64,000 nt of DNA from Astropecten irregularis. Its lineage: Eukaryota > Echinodermata > Asteroidea > Paxillosida > Astropectinidae. The translations under genes and the position numbers were made by a program. The notes below the pieces were generated by a model. It saw nothing but the letters and a program-made list of their open reading frames with translations. It was not told the DNA's origin and did not search any database. Positions 1 through 13,904 of this stretch are shown here, piece by piece (the stretch's first letter is position 1; the number at the start of each line of letters is the position of its first letter). Location: NCBI GenBank assembly GCA_963971285.1, contig OZ020261.1:372001-436000 (forward strand). The letters are read 5' to 3'.

Positions 1-341
1 CATGGTTTGCGCGTTCGCTGTTGACTCAAGACCGACTCTCCAAAAGTCTTCCATTAAAGGAAAATCAGTTAGCCCACATAGATTCAGAGAATAGGTTTAA
101 AATATATTCAATGCCAGTGCACACATTGTATGACCTTCTTCCAGTCTGAATTACGGTCGTGGTAGGCAGTTCTCGGGGAATCGATCTGTCTTCTAGAATC
201 CACAGGCACAAGCTAAAAACCTTCATTCAGTGTCCTTCAATGTCCTTGATTAAGTGAAGGAAACAGGTCATAAAAATAGAGGCTAATTGACAATAACTAA
301 TAATCTGTGCCTTGGCATTTTGTTTCAAAGAAAATTTGGAG
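1..341. other. unique left flank, no gene seen
   Basis: No open frame, RNA or recognisable repeat. It ends where the 2.19-kb tandem array begins. Confidence 0.4.
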
Positions 342-765
342 TATATTGATCACCGTATCACGGTATTTCGGATATCGCTCGATCGAATCCCGCTCCAATG
401 TTTCTTTGTTAACTTTTCAATGACTAAAAGTCAGTCAGTTTCCTTTGTGGTTATTTGATGATCTATAATCCAAATTTTCATCTCCACTCGCGGGTACAAT
501 ATAATAAGGATCGTTTCCAAACGTGTTTAAATGGCGCATAGGCTGTGATAAGCAAAAGCCATAGCAAAAGCAAACAACCAGCAGCCAAAAATGTAACTCG
601 TGTCTAGTGGCGGGTCTAGAGGGGTTTTGAGCGTTAAGGATGCAACCCCACTTTAAAGGTTGTATTTACCGTTACTATCAACCACCCTCAGACTTAATAA
701 GTATAGCTACCCCAAAGCCCAATCAGGCTTTGTATGGATTATGGCATCTGTATGTACATGTATAG

Positions 766-1925
766 TTTGTGTGTGATTGATGGTAGCTAAACGTATGAAG
801 CCTGTGGGTGATTGATTGTAGCTATACCTATGAAGCCTGTGTGTGATTGATGGTAGCTATACGTATGAAGCATATGTGTAATTGATGATAGCTATACGTA
901 TGAAGCCTGTGTGTGATTGATGGTAGCTATACGTATGAAGCATGTGTGTGATTGATAGTAGCTATACGTATGAAGTATGTGTGTGATTGATGGTAGCTAT
1001 ACGTATGAAGCATATGTGTGATTGATGATAGCTATACTTATGAAGCATGTGTGTGATTGATTATAGCTATACGTGTGAATCGTGTGTGTGATTGGTGATA
1101 GTTATACGTAAGAAGCCTGTGTATGATTGATGGTAGCTCTACATATGAAGCCTATGTGTGATTGATGAAAGCTATACGCATGAAGCCTAGTGTGATTGAT
1201 GGTAGGTATACGTATGAATCCTGTGTGTGATTGATGGTAAGTATACGTACGAAGCCTGTGTGTGATTGATGATAGCTATACGTATGAAGCCTGTTTGTGA
1301 TTGATGATAGATATACGTATGAAGCCTGTGTGTGATTGATGGTAGCTATACGTATGAATCCGGTGTGTGATTGATAGAAGCTTAGCATAAGAAGCCTGTG
1401 TGTGGTTGATGGTAGCTTAGCATATGAAGCCTGTGTGTGATTGATGGTAGCTATACGTATGAATCCGGTGTGTGATTGATAGAAGCTTAGCATAAGAAGC
1501 CTGTGTGTGGTTGATTGTATCTTAGCATATGAAGCCTGTGTGTGGTTGATGGTAGCTTAGCATATGAAGCCGGTGTGCAATTGATGGTAAATATGAAGCC
1601 TGTGTGTTGTTGATGATAGCTATACGTATGAAGCCTGTAAGTGATTGATGATAGCTATACGTATGAAGCCTGTGTGTGATTGATGATAGCTATACGTATG
1701 AAACATGTGAGTGATTGATGATAGCTATACGTATGAAGCATGTGTATGATTGATGGTAGCTATACGTATGAAGCATGTGTATGATTGATGATAGTAGAGC
1801 CTGTGTGTGATTGATGGTAGGTATACTTATGAAGCCTGTGTGTGGTTGATGGTAGCTTAGCATATGAAGCCTGTGTGCAATTGGTGGTAGATATTAAGCC
1901 TGTGTGTGGTTGATGGTAGCACACA
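766..1925. repeat. 35-bp minisatellite, copy 1
   Basis: About 33 degenerate monomers of a 35-bp motif containing GATTGATGGTAGCTATACGT. The spacing is visible between successive ACGTATGAAG occurrences at 861 and 896. Because 35 is not a multiple of three, the apparent proteins rich in INHTQASY are frame-cycling artefacts. Some monomers carry AGCTTAGCATA in place of AGCTATACGTA, giving two monomer subtypes. Confidence 0.93.
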
Positions 1926-2957
1926 CAGGTTTCATATCCATTGCTACTATCAACCACCCCAAATTAATTTTACAAAAAATCCCAAAGCCGGATTTCCAAA
2001 CCCCAAATTCTAACACCCCCCCCCCCCACATGCTTTATATGTATACCTACCATCAATGACATGTGGCTGAAGCCTGTGTATGGTTGATGGTAGCTATGAA
2101 AATATATATCCATCCCCTCTATGGCAATTTAGAGCTATTTAATTTCACCCGTCCCATTTCCCAAAAGCTAGATGCGCCCGCCCCTGATATCTGCCCACGA
2201 TTATATTATAGCAAGCTCGTACAATCCGGATGATCCATTGTCAAGCCTTGTAAAGGGGGATTAATTCATTGAATGAAAGGAAACTGAAACATCACGAGTA
2301 ACATTGTGCTAGTATTTTAATAATGTGACACCTTGTTTGTAAAGAAATTGGTGATTTATTTTTAAAGAAATCTTTGAATATTTGATTTTAGATTTCAGAT
2401 AAATCAATTATTATTAAATGTTTACCAAATGAAACAGCACAATTTGCTGCCACTAGGTCCGAGTCCCATTGCAAAGCAACAACATAGGGGTTCCAGATCA
2501 TGGATACAGTATGGCTGTATGGAGTACGTTAGTTATATTGATCACCATATCACGGTATTTTGGATATCGCTCGATCGAATCCCGCTCCAATGTTTCTTTG
2601 TTAACTTTTCAATGACTAAAAGTCAGTCAGTTTCCTTTGTGGTTATTTGATGATCTATAATCCAAATTTTCATCTCCACTCGCGGGTACAATATAATAAG
2701 GATCGTTTCCAAACGTGTTTAAATGGCGCATAGGCTGTGATAAGCAAAAGCCATAGCAAAAGCAAACAACCAGCAGCCAAAAATGTAACTCGTGTCTAGT
2801 GGCGGGTCTAGAGGGGTTTTGAGCGTTAAGGATGCAACCCCACTTTAAAGGTTGTATTTACCGTTACTATCAACCACCCTCAGACTTAATAAGTATAGCT
2901 ACCCCAAAGCCCAATCAGGCTTTGTATGGATTATGGCATCTGTATGTACATCTATAG

Positions 2958-4115
2958 TTTGTGTGTGATTGATGGTAGCTAAACGTATGAAGCCTGTGGG
3001 TGATTGATTGTAGCTATACCTATGAAGCCTGTGTGTGATTGATGGTAGCTATACGTATGAAGCATATGTGTGATTGATGATAGCTATACGTATGAAGCCT
3101 GTGTGTGATTGATGGTAGCTATACGTATGAAGCATGTGTGTGATTGATAGTAGCTATACGTATGAAGTATGTGTGTGATTGATGGTAGCTATACGTATGA
3201 AGCATATGTGTGATTGATGATAGCTATACTTATGAAGCATGTGTGTGATTGATTATAGCAATACGTGTGAATCGTGTGTGTGATTGGTGATAGTTATACG
3301 TAAGAAGCCTGTGTATGATTGATGGTAGCTCTACATATGAAGCCTATGTGTGATTGATGAAAGCTATACGCATGAAGCCTAGTGTGATTGATGGTAGGTA
3401 TACGTATGAATCCTGTGTGTGATTGATGGTAAGTATACGTACGAAGCCTGTGTGTGATTGATGATAGCTATACGTATGAAGCCTGTTTGTGATTGATGAT
3501 AGATATACGTATGAAGCCTGTGTGTGATTGATGGTAGCTATACGTATGAATCCGGTGTGTGATTGATAGAAGCTTAGCATAAGAAGCCTGTGTGTGGTTG
3601 ATGGTAGCTTAGCATATGAAGCCTGTGTGTGATTGATGGTAGCTATACGTATGAATCCGGTGTGTGATTGATAGAAGCTTAGCATAAGAAGCCTGTGTGT
3701 GGTTGATTGTATCTTAGCATATGAAGCCTGTGTGTGGTTGATGGTAGCTTAGCATATGAAGCCGGTGTGCAATTGATGGTAAATATGAAGCCTGTGTGTT
3801 GTTGATGATAGCTATACGTATGAAGCCTGTAAGTGATTGATGATAGCTATACGTATGAAGCCTGTGTGTGATTGATGATAGCTATACGTATGAAACATGT
3901 GAGTGATTGATGATAGCTATACGTATGAAGCATGTGTATGATTGATGGTAGCTATACGTATGAAGCATGTGTATGATTGATGATAGTAGAGCCTGTGTGT
4001 GATTGATGGTAGGTATACTTATGAAGCCTGTGTGTGGTTGATGGTAGCTTAGCATATGAAGCCTGTGTGCAATTGGTGGTAGATATTAAGCCTGTGTGTG
4101 GTTGATGGTAGCACA
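2958..4115. repeat. 35-bp minisatellite, copy 2
   Basis: Same array in the second 2.19-kb unit, in the same monomer order as copy 1 and nearly base-identical. Confidence 0.92.
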
Positions 4116-5149
4116 CACAGGTTTCATATCCATTGCTACTATCAACCACCCCAAATTAATTTTACAAAAAATCCCAAAGCCGGATTTCCAAACCCAAATT
4201 CTAACACCCCCCCCCCACATGCTTTATATGTATACCTACCATCAATGACATGTGGCTGAAGCCTGTGTATGGTTGATGGTAGCTATGAAAATATATATCC
4301 ATCCCCTCTATGGCAATTTAGAGCTATTTAATTTCACCCGTCCCATTTCCCAAAAGCTAGATGCGCCCGCCCCTGATATCTGCCCACGATTATATTATAG
4401 CAAGCTCGTACAATCCGGATGATCCATTGTCAAGCCTTGTAAAGGGGGATTAATTCATTGAATGAAAGGAAACTGAAACATCACGAGTAACATTGTGCTA
4501 GTATTTTAATAATGTGACACCTTGTTTGTAAAGAAATTGGTGATTTATTTTTAAAGAAATCTTTGAAAATTTGATTTTAGATTTCAGATAAATCAATTAT
4601 TATTAAATGTTTACCAAATGAAACAGCACAATTTGCTGCCACTAGGTCCGAGTCCCATTGCAAAGCAACAACATAGGGGTTCCAGATCATGGATACAGTA
4701 TGGCTGTATGGAGTACGTTAGTTATATTGATCACCGTATCACGGTATTTTGGATATCGCTCGATCGAATCCCGCTCCAATGTTTCTTTGTTAACTTTTCA
4801 ATGACTAAAAGTCAGTCAGTTTCCTTTGTGGTTATTTGATGATCTATAATCCAAATTTTCATCTCCACTCGCGGGTACAATATAATAAGGATCGTTTCCA
4901 AACGTGTTTAAATGGCGCATAGGCTGTGATAAGCAAAAGCCATAGCAAAAGCAAACAACCAGCAGCCAAAAATGTAACTCGTGTCTAGTGGCGGGTCTAG
5001 AGGGGTTTTGAGCGTTAAGGATGCAACCCCACTTTAAAGGTTGTATTTACCGTTACTATCAACCACCCTCAGACTTAATAAGTATAGCTACCCCAAAGCC
5101 CAATCAGGCTTTGTATGGATTATGGCATCTGTATGTACATGTATAGTTT

Positions 5150-6303
5150 GTGTGTGATTGATGGTAGCTAAATGTATGAAGCCTGTGGGTGATTGATTGT
5201 AGCTATACCTATGAAGCCTGTGTGTGATTGATGGTAGCTATACGTATGAAGCATATGTGTGATTGATGATAGCTATTCGTATGAAGCCTGTGTGTGATTG
5301 ATGGTAGCTATACGTATGAAGCATGTGTGTGATTGATAGTAGCTATACGTATGAACTATGTGTGTGATTGATGGTAGCTATACGTATGAAGCATATGTGT
5401 GATTGATGATAGCTATACTTATGAAGCATGTGTGTGATTGATTATAGCTATACGTGTGAATCGTGTGTGTGATTGGTGATAGTTATACGTAAGAAGCATG
5501 TGCGTGATTGATGATAGCTATACGTATGAAGCATGTGTGTGATCGATGGTAGCTATACGTATGAAGCCTGTGTATGATTGATGGTAGCTCTACGTATGAA
5601 GCCTATGTGTGATTGATGAAAGCTATACGCATGAAGCCTAGTGTGATTGATGGTAGGTATACGTATGAATCCTGTGTGTGATTGATGGTAAGTATACGTA
5701 CGAAGCCTGTGTGTGATTGATGATAGCTATACGTATGAAGCCTGTGTGTGATTGATGATAGATATACGTATGAAGCCTGTGTGTGATTGATGGTAGCTTA
5801 GCATATGAAGCCTGTGTGTGATTGATGGAAGCTATACGTATGAATCCGGTGTGTGATTGATAGAAGCTTAGCATAAGAAGCCTGTGTGTGGTTGATTGTA
5901 TCTTAGCATATGAAGCCTGTGTGTGGTTGATGGTAGCTTAGCATATGAAGCCGGTGTGCAATTGATGGTAAATATGAAGCCTGTGTGTTGTTGATGATAG
6001 CTATACGTATGAAGCCTGTAAGTGATTGATGATAGCTATACGTATGAAGCCTGTGTGTGATTGATGATAGCTATACGTATGAAACATGTGAGTGATTGAT
6101 GATAGCTATACGTATGAAGCATGTGTATGATTGATGGTAGCTATACGTATGAAGCATGTGTATGATTGATGATAGTAGAGCCTGTGTGTGATTGATGGTA
6201 GGTATACTTATGAAGCCTGTGTGTGGTTGATGGTAGCTTAGCATATGAAGCCTGTGTGCAATTGGTGGTAGATATTAAGCCTGTGTGTGGTTGATGGTAG
6301 CAC
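5150..6303. repeat. 35-bp minisatellite, copy 3
   Basis: Same array in the third unit. Around 5495-5570 it has two extra monomers, and it lacks about two monomers further on. This is typical of unequal exchange or slippage inside the array. Confidence 0.92.
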
Positions 6304-7092
6304 ACACAGGTTTCATATCCATTGCTACTATCAACCACCCCAAATTAATTTTACAAAAAATCCCAAAGCCGGATTTCCAAACCCAAATTCTAACACCCCC
6401 CCCCCCCCCCACATGCTTTATATGTATACCTACCATCAATGACATGTGGCTGAAGCCTGTGTATGGTTGATGGTAGCTATGAAAATATATATCCATCCCC
6501 TCTATGGCAATTTAGAGCTATTTAATTTCACCCGTCCCATTTCCCAAAAGCTAGATGCGCCCGCCCCTGATATCTGCCCACGATTATATTATAGCAAGCT
6601 CGTACAATCCGGATGATCCATTGTCAAGCCTTGTAAAGGGGGATTAATTCATTGAATGAAAGGAAACTGAAACATCACGAGTAACATTGTGCTAGTATTT
6701 TAATAATGTGACACCTTGTTTGTAAAGAAATTGGTGATTTATTTTTAAAGAAATCTTTGAAAATTTGATTTTAGATTTCAGATAAATCAATTATTATTAA
6801 ATGTTTACCAAATGAAACAGCACAATTTGCTGCCACTAGGTCCGAGTCCCATTGCAAAGCAACAACATAGGGGTTCCAGATCATGGATACAGTATGGCTG
6901 TATGGATTACGTTAGTTATATGGATAATTGGCAGAGAAAAAAGCTGCAAAGGACACGGTTGCTAATCATGGCATCAACCACTCGCTACCGATGTGCTGAA
7001 GATGTGGCTACGCTACCATTATAAAGGTACTCATCACAATGTTGAATGAACTTTATTCATTCTTAACTTTTAAAAGATATGTCATCATTTAC

Positions 7093-7312
7093 GAGCCTTT
7101 ACGAAACCAGACTTGAGTATGCTTAAGACACATTTCGCTACAGCAATTTGAAGCCCTCAAAATGATATAAAGGTATTGTATAACATGTCAAAGCTGAAGA
7201 AAGAATTCAGCTTTGCCATGTATCTGTAACTCTTCATTTCATTTATGACACAAAATGGAGGGTAGCAAAATAAATCCCAAGCTTAGCGTCAAGCTTCATT
7301 ACATTAAGGCCC
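7093..7312. mobile_element. MITE with GAGCCTTTACGAAA termini
   Basis: Imperfect inverted repeat whose left end reads GAGCCTTTACGAAACC and whose right end falls near the complementary AAGGCCC. The interior (TTTGAAGCCC..CAAAATGA, GCTTTGCCATGTAT, CTTCATTTCATTTA) matches the element at 13378-13594, so this is a dispersed family. The termini resemble those of the GGCTCA-hexamer MITE family at 10605, 19140 and 51446. Confidence 0.6.
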
Positions 7313-8982
7313 GGTACACATTATTATAATTATAATAACCGAGGAGGTTTATTTGGGAATATATTCCCTTAGGGCCGTAACCAAAACTACATACATATTT
7401 CTAAACATCCTCCAAACTTATGAACTTGTTCATATTGAGAGCATGCTCAGTGTTCTAAGGTATTTCAAAGATAGCTGATACCTTACGGAGACATCGAAAT
7501 GTCTCCCTAATTCCCAATGTCTCCAGCCTTGTGAACAGTAAATGCGGTAGGTCTAATTATCCACAATACACCACGTACAATACATTTGTGAATGCACACT
7601 GCATCGTGTTTTTGTAATGCAGTAATTCAGTCCATACTGAGGTCCATACTTAATCACTGCTATTTTTGTTGTGAAAAAGTCATACAATATTGTCCCCACT
7701 TTTGCAGTGCATACATGTACATATTATGTCACTTCCTGTGGCGGGTATAGTTATAGTCTTGTGACACGGTCTGAAAACTGGACACCTGCCAGCAAAATAT
7801 CCAAACATACAATTTTGCTGGCATTGACAAGGATATTAAACAAAGTAGTTATTTTTATCTTATATGGTAAATGGGTACCACATGTACAATAATAGGCCTG
7901 CATGATCAGTATATTCACGATTAACTGATAAATGGGTACATTGAATCACATGTATTGTTAACAAATAATAACATGACCCAATGTCTTGCTCCAATTTATA
8001 CGTTTGTGAGAATACTGACGTGAATGAGGAATAGACGTAATGGATGTATTTTAAGTAAAAAGATACATGTAAATGTGTTTTACTTTCAATACACTTATGG
8101 CATGAAGTTGGACTGACACACAATTAACTGGCATGTGCAATAATTGCAAATTATCAGTGAAATAAGGGTAAATTGTATATACAATAATGCTAAATGAATA
8201 AAATAGTACTTAAAAAATAGTTTCACTGAACATTTATGCAATTGTTTCAATTCAAATTTCAAATGAGTGGCAGTACCGACAGTATTTTTCCTATACACAA
8301 CTTTGATGACGGTATGACAGTTGCTAAACAGAGATCTGTCAAGAGAAAATGAGTATAACAAGAAATGTTACAAATTCTTTGAAAATGTACTTGACTCCCC
8401 ATTAAATTGCGACATGGCGTCTACTCTGCTTATAGTCTGCTATAGTGGGAACCTTTCCCACATTTTGGGGTATCTACTTCCAGGAGAACACTCTATTTCC
8501 AGCAACAGTCATCTATTTAATCTTGGTCACTTTTTCAGCATCTATCAAGTAATAAATAGCCCCCTCTCTTGGCCACTACAATACCCCACATTACAAATGT
8601 GACATATCGCCCTCTATGTCAGTAATCAACCCATTTGCCAGTGCAGCCCAATAAACTTCCCCATTAGTTGTAGTGCTTAAAAGGCAATACAAAAAATAGA
8701 GATCTTCAACTTTCATTCTTTTCCGTACCGTCGGGGTACAAATTGCATTCAAGGTGAAAGAAATTCGAATAAATTTGGCAGGCTCAAAAACAGATAATTT
8801 GAGATAAAAACAGATAAATTCATTAGCAAGATTTTTATCCAGCTTCCCAATACTTGTCCAAATAGAGTGACCTACGGACCATATCATCAAAAGGCTGAAA
8901 CTGCGAGTCGAACGTCTAGGAACATAGTTCCAGCTTAATTTCAAACAGGAATCTAAAAGAAATGAATTCGCTATGATTCATG
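7313..8982. other. no gene recognised
   Basis: AT-rich DNA with only short open frames on both strands that overlap one another. None has a recognisable domain, splice-flanked structure or coding-like composition. Confidence 0.4.
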
Positions 8983-9391
8983 CGGAGCTCCACGAGTTCC
9001 ACTTATCCAGGTAATCACATAATTTATCTCGCCAAGTTGACTTTTAGAGTGGTAAAAGTTGTCTTGTCTCAATAATTATCTCAAAAAAAGCCACTTTCAG
9101 CGAAACGAGAATTCTGATAATTTATCTGACCAACGAAATGGATCTATAAAGTCGTCTTATCTTGATAAATAACGTCCGTTTTATTAAGGACAAGTCGACT
9201 TCCTTCTTTCAGTAAGTCTTGGCGAGATAAATTATCAGGATATGTTGACTTCTTAGTTTTTACTAAGTCATCTTGTCATAAATTATCTCGATAAGTCGAC
9301 TTTTAAGGCTTAATAAGTCGACTTGGCGAAATAAATTATGTGGTTATCTGGATAATTGGAATGACACTCGTGGAGCCCCATAGATTCAGCA
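8983..9391. mobile_element. foldback MITE with internal TAAGTCGACTT repeats
   Basis: The left arm (GGAGCTCCACGAGT, TTATCCAGGTAATCACATAA, CGCCAAGTTGACTT) is inverted at the right end (AAGTCGACTTGGCG, TTATGTGGTTATCTGGATAA, ACTCGTGGAGCCCC). The interior repeats AAGTCGACTT and ATAAATTATC motifs in both orientations. No transposase is encoded, so the element is non-autonomous. Confidence 0.75.
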
Positions 9392-11077
<1,686 letters not shown>

Positions 11078-11365
11078 CCAAATCATTGTGGAAAACGAAT
11101 TAACAGGCGTGGCGACGGCGACAGGGTGTTGCTATGGGCTTTTTCCAGAGCCAACCTGCATTAATGCACATTACCGTGATGCTGCCCTTGTTAACAGCCA
11201 CAGCTGGATCCGTGTTCTAAAAACTGAATATGGCAAGAAGCAAAACAAACAACGCCGGTACAGTAGACCAAAAGTATAATATTTTGAAACCGAGGCAAAA
11301 ACAAAAGTTTCTTACAAAATGGTACAATAAATCGAGTCTATTATTTTCCTTTTCCCCTCGTGGTC

Positions 11366-13240
11366 TCATCTGGAGTCCTTCTTTTTGTGGATGGGTGGTG
11401 GTGCAAGTTCCAGTTTGGCAAGACCGGATATGAGGTCATCGGGGACTTGACCCGTCTCCTCGTTCATTGCTGCAGATTGGTAAGAGAAAAAGACAATAGT
11501 GAACCGGAAGTTTGCAGTTGCTTTGGGCCTGTTTGTTAAACGCACATGATCCCATATTTGGGGATCCACGTCCTATGCAGGATACGCTGTCGAAATGGGA
11601 TCCTGATCGGTAGAATCCATGATCCAGTGCTTTAAACAAACAGACCCTTTATGTGCTGCATCCGACTGTGCAGTCGACAAAGTGTGTATCTTTCCACATG
11701 CGCAGTTTGTCGACAAAATTAATTTGGCGCATTGTAATTAGCCAACACATTGCAAACTCATCTAGACGTCTAGATCCTCTAATTACCTTCTTTCTTAATC
11801 CCCATTCCCCGAGGTCCATTCTTCCCAACCCCTTTGTAGTCTGGCAACTTTGATCTTGCCTACATGACCCCTCTTTGTCTGACCAATCCCCCCACCTAAT
11901 CCCCTCATCCATTCTTTTTTTTTTCTATTCACTTGCATGTTCTTGTCCTTCGTCATTTAGCCTTTGAGAAAGATCCTGCTAGGACCGAAATGCTTCAGGC
12001 CCTCCTAACTCTAAGCATTTTTAAAAGAGTGTTAACAGTAAGTATACTGAGGGGGAAATGTATGTACCTTTGTACTTTCTTGCTGGTCCCGAAATCTCTT
12101 TGTTTTTGGTCTCTTTATCTGGAAGTAGCTGTTTGTATTCCAGTATTTGCGTAACCAAGTCCGGACGACATATTTTCTCAAGTGCATGTTCCAGGTAGCT
12201 CCAGTTATCTACGGCATATGAAAGAAAGAATGAAATCATTGAACCAATTGAGTTGGCGAGCGGAGTGCAACAATCCAATGGCTTGGCTATGTCAGGTCAC
12301 GACATCTGCAGAACCCTTTGGCTGCTGAAGACGTAGCCACTAATGCCATATTGGTGTTCGTCATTAGTTGACTGTTAACATGTTAACTGCAAAAGGTACA
12401 CGATGGTATGATGGTATGATATAATTATACTTATGTGGGTTCGGAGGGCAGTGACTCCGTGTAATGTTCGTATTTAAGCACTTATTATTTCGTCACACTT
12501 CTCGTTAGGTCTCAACGTTTCGACTAGCCTGCCCTAGTCACCATTCGGGTCTCCTGATGATGACTAGAGCAGGCTAGTTGAAACGTTTAGACCAAACGAG
12601 CAGTTCGACGAAATAAGAAATGGACAAGTACAAACTAATATGACATGGTGTTACCGCAAACCGAACCCACATTTTATTTATGTCTTGTTTACCCTGGGGT
12701 TACCTGCTCAGTGAAACACTGTTTTCCAGAGGTTCCCAGCAATTACAATATGAATTGGAGGGGGCAACACGTGGCCGAGTAGCAGGCATTCATGGGCGCC
12801 CTTTGGCAGCCAGCCACATCAACCCATATGTGATCACAAAGCACTACCTAAGATCGAAAGCGTTTGGTTTTAGTGAAGGGAGGAAAACTGGAGAACCCGG
12901 AGAGAAAAACCCTCGAAGCATAGGAGAGAACCAACACACATAATGACCCCTGCGGGGATCGAACCCGGGCCACATTGGTGAGAGGAGAGTGCCTAACGCA
13001 CTTAGAAACATATGCCCCCATTCCCACCATGCAAAACCTCTTTCATAAGACAGTATGCTCCTTACCGCTGCCGAGCTTGCCTATCTTCTCCATGTACTCG
13101 AAGAGGTCTCGCTGCTTGTGTATCGTCTCCCTCACCTCGTTTGGGATGACGTCTTGACAGGCTGCTGCTAGGGACCTCAGCTCTTCCTCAGAGATGCTCT
13201 CACCAAGCTGCTTCAGGAAGTTGTGGAATGAGTCGCCCAT
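11366..13240 (-). CDS. PEA15-like: PEA-15-like death-effector-domain protein, 3 coding exons
   Basis: Predicted 139-aa adaptor from three coding exons: 13240-13066, 12208-12068 and 11469-11366 (stop TGA at 11368-11366). Donors GTAAGG and GTACAT and acceptors GCCGTAG and CTGCAG join with matching phase (175+141+104 = 420 nt). Exons 1 and 2 form one death effector domain (residues 1 to about 85). It contains SEEELRSLAAACQDVIP, DLFEYMEKIGKL and, across the exon 1/2 junction, KLGSDNWSYLEH, then an RPDL stretch matching the DED RxDL motif. The C-terminal tail (RKYK, LAPPP) follows the layout of vertebrate PEA-15 (130 aa), a cytoplasmic protein that binds ERK1/2 and FADD. Initiation at 13240 has good context (GAGCCATGG) just 3' of a possible UTR acceptor. 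I cannot confidently assign equivalents of the PEA-15 regulatory serines. Both introns contain mobile elements. FADD or another single-DED protein is less likely because of the tail. Confidence 0.85.
11525..11647. mobile_element. Harbinger-like MITE in DED-gene intron 2
   Basis: Ends GGGCCTGTTTGTTAAACGC and the complement GCTTTAAACAAACAGACCC are flanked by TTT on both sides. The interior shares GGATCCACGTCCTATGCAGG with the element at 27416-27535. A GGGC..GCCC terminus plus a 3-bp T/A target duplication is typical of the PIF/Harbinger group. The element is 123 bp and non-coding. Confidence 0.65.
11800..12020 (+). repeat. dispersed repeat F (stem-GAAACG family)
   Basis: Pyrimidine-rich lead followed by CTTGCATGTTCTTGTCC, TTTGAGAAAGATCCTGCTAG, then GAAATGC and CAGGCCCTCCTAACT. 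The same order recurs at 57470-57750, and the central stem at 23566, 26690, 27330 and 47555. It lies inside intron 2 of the DED gene, antisense to it. It may be a relic of a Penelope-like or other retroelement end; no coding remains. Confidence 0.5.
12434..12672. repeat. foldback element M with hammerhead-like core
   Basis: Inverted repeat of about 239 bp with ends TGTGGGTTCGG and CCGAACCCACA and arms matching through TTATTTCGTC, CTCGTT, GGTCT and CGACTAGCCTGC. It lies in intron 1 of the DED gene. The right half contains CTGATGA (12554-12560), a GACTAG/CTAGTT stem and GAAAC (12580-12584), the arrangement of a hammerhead ribozyme core. A second copy of the right half is at 19630-19760. Confidence 0.6.
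12760..13030 (-). mobile_element. tRNA-derived SINE in DED-gene intron 1
   Basis: Read on the minus strand, a tRNA-like head with a B-box (GGTTCGATCCC, from 12968) is followed by a body containing TCTCCGGGTTCTCCAGTTTT and CCTCCCTTCA. The head has GCGTTAGGCA and GGCCCGGGTTCGA. The T/C-rich CTCCGG..TCTCC body resembles a dispersed sequence common in deuterostome genomes (recalled, not checked). Confidence 0.5.
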
Positions 13241-13377
13241 GGCTCCGGTAAAACCTGCACACCATAGATAGCTTATAATTATGATGAAGTGAATGGCAAG
13301 TCGTGAGTGTCCAGTCCCACTAGGACGTGGCAGCCCGTGTTATATTTTCATTCTAACTTTAACATCAGCTATCTATA

Positions 13378-13594
13378 GGCCTTTGCGAAGCTAGGCCTGA
13401 AGCTAGGCTTGAGACTTATTTCACTACCGCCATTTGAAGCCCGCAAAATGAAACGAATGATTGGGCCACACGATGAAGCTGGGGAAAGGCTCCAGCTTCG
13501 CCATGTATCTCAAGCCCTTCATTTCATTTAGGAAACAAAGTGACGGTATTAATACAAATGCCAAGCTTAGCCTCAAGCCCTATTTCGTAAAGGC
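13378..13594. mobile_element. MITE, second copy of the family at 7093
   Basis: Left end GGCCTTTGCGAAGCTAGGC, right end TATTTCGTAAAGGC. The interior (CCATTTGAAGCCCGCAAAA, CTTCGCCATGTAT, CTTCATTTCATTTAG, AAGCTTAGCCTCAAGCCC) parallels the 7093 copy. Confidence 0.6.
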
Positions 13595-13904
13595 TCTATT
13601 CAAACTAGCACGCGGTCCTATTAAACACACCCTGAGCTATTTCAAGAAATGTTGTCCCATTTCAAACCATTACAGCCTTTTTCTATCACTGGGCCATGTA
13701 ATTGCTTGTAAGTATAGTGCTTTTGTTCTTGCATGTATAGCTTTAGTGACCCTGGCCTTGCATAGTCGGAGTCATTACCTGCTTCTCTCCTATTCCATGC
13801 CTACACACCTATGTGTCCTCTTTCTTTGTGCCCGTGGTGAACCAAATAGCTGGTAATCTGCTAATCACCAACTCATTGTAAACCTTGCGCCTCTTTAATG
13901 TATA

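Larger units (their letters stand above)
342..6917. repeat. three-copy 2.19-kb tandem repeat
   Basis: Three consecutive copies begin at about 342, 2534 and 4723 (offsets 2192 and 2189) and are almost identical. Each unit starts in a fragment of the tRNA-SINE tail found elsewhere in the window (positions 342-470 in copy 1). It then holds a 35-bp minisatellite, a C-homopolymer of variable length (near 2021, 4207 and 6397) and a non-repetitive stretch. Differences are scattered substitutions, the C-run length, and gain and loss of minisatellite monomers in copy 3. The third copy ends near 6917, where the sequence diverges from the start of a unit. The long open frames inside come from the minisatellite and the SINE tail and I do not regard them as genes. 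Confidence 0.93.

Noticed and set aside
1152..1493. 113-aa frame rich in INHTQASY repeats (also at 3344 and 5638)
   Set aside because: It is the reverse reading of a 35-bp minisatellite; 35 is not a multiple of three and the same frame appears in each tandem copy.
2429..2650. 73-aa frame repeated at 4618 and, with a different end, at 6812
   Set aside because: It lies across the 2.19-kb unit boundary and ends in the SINE tail; repeated only because the unit is tandem.
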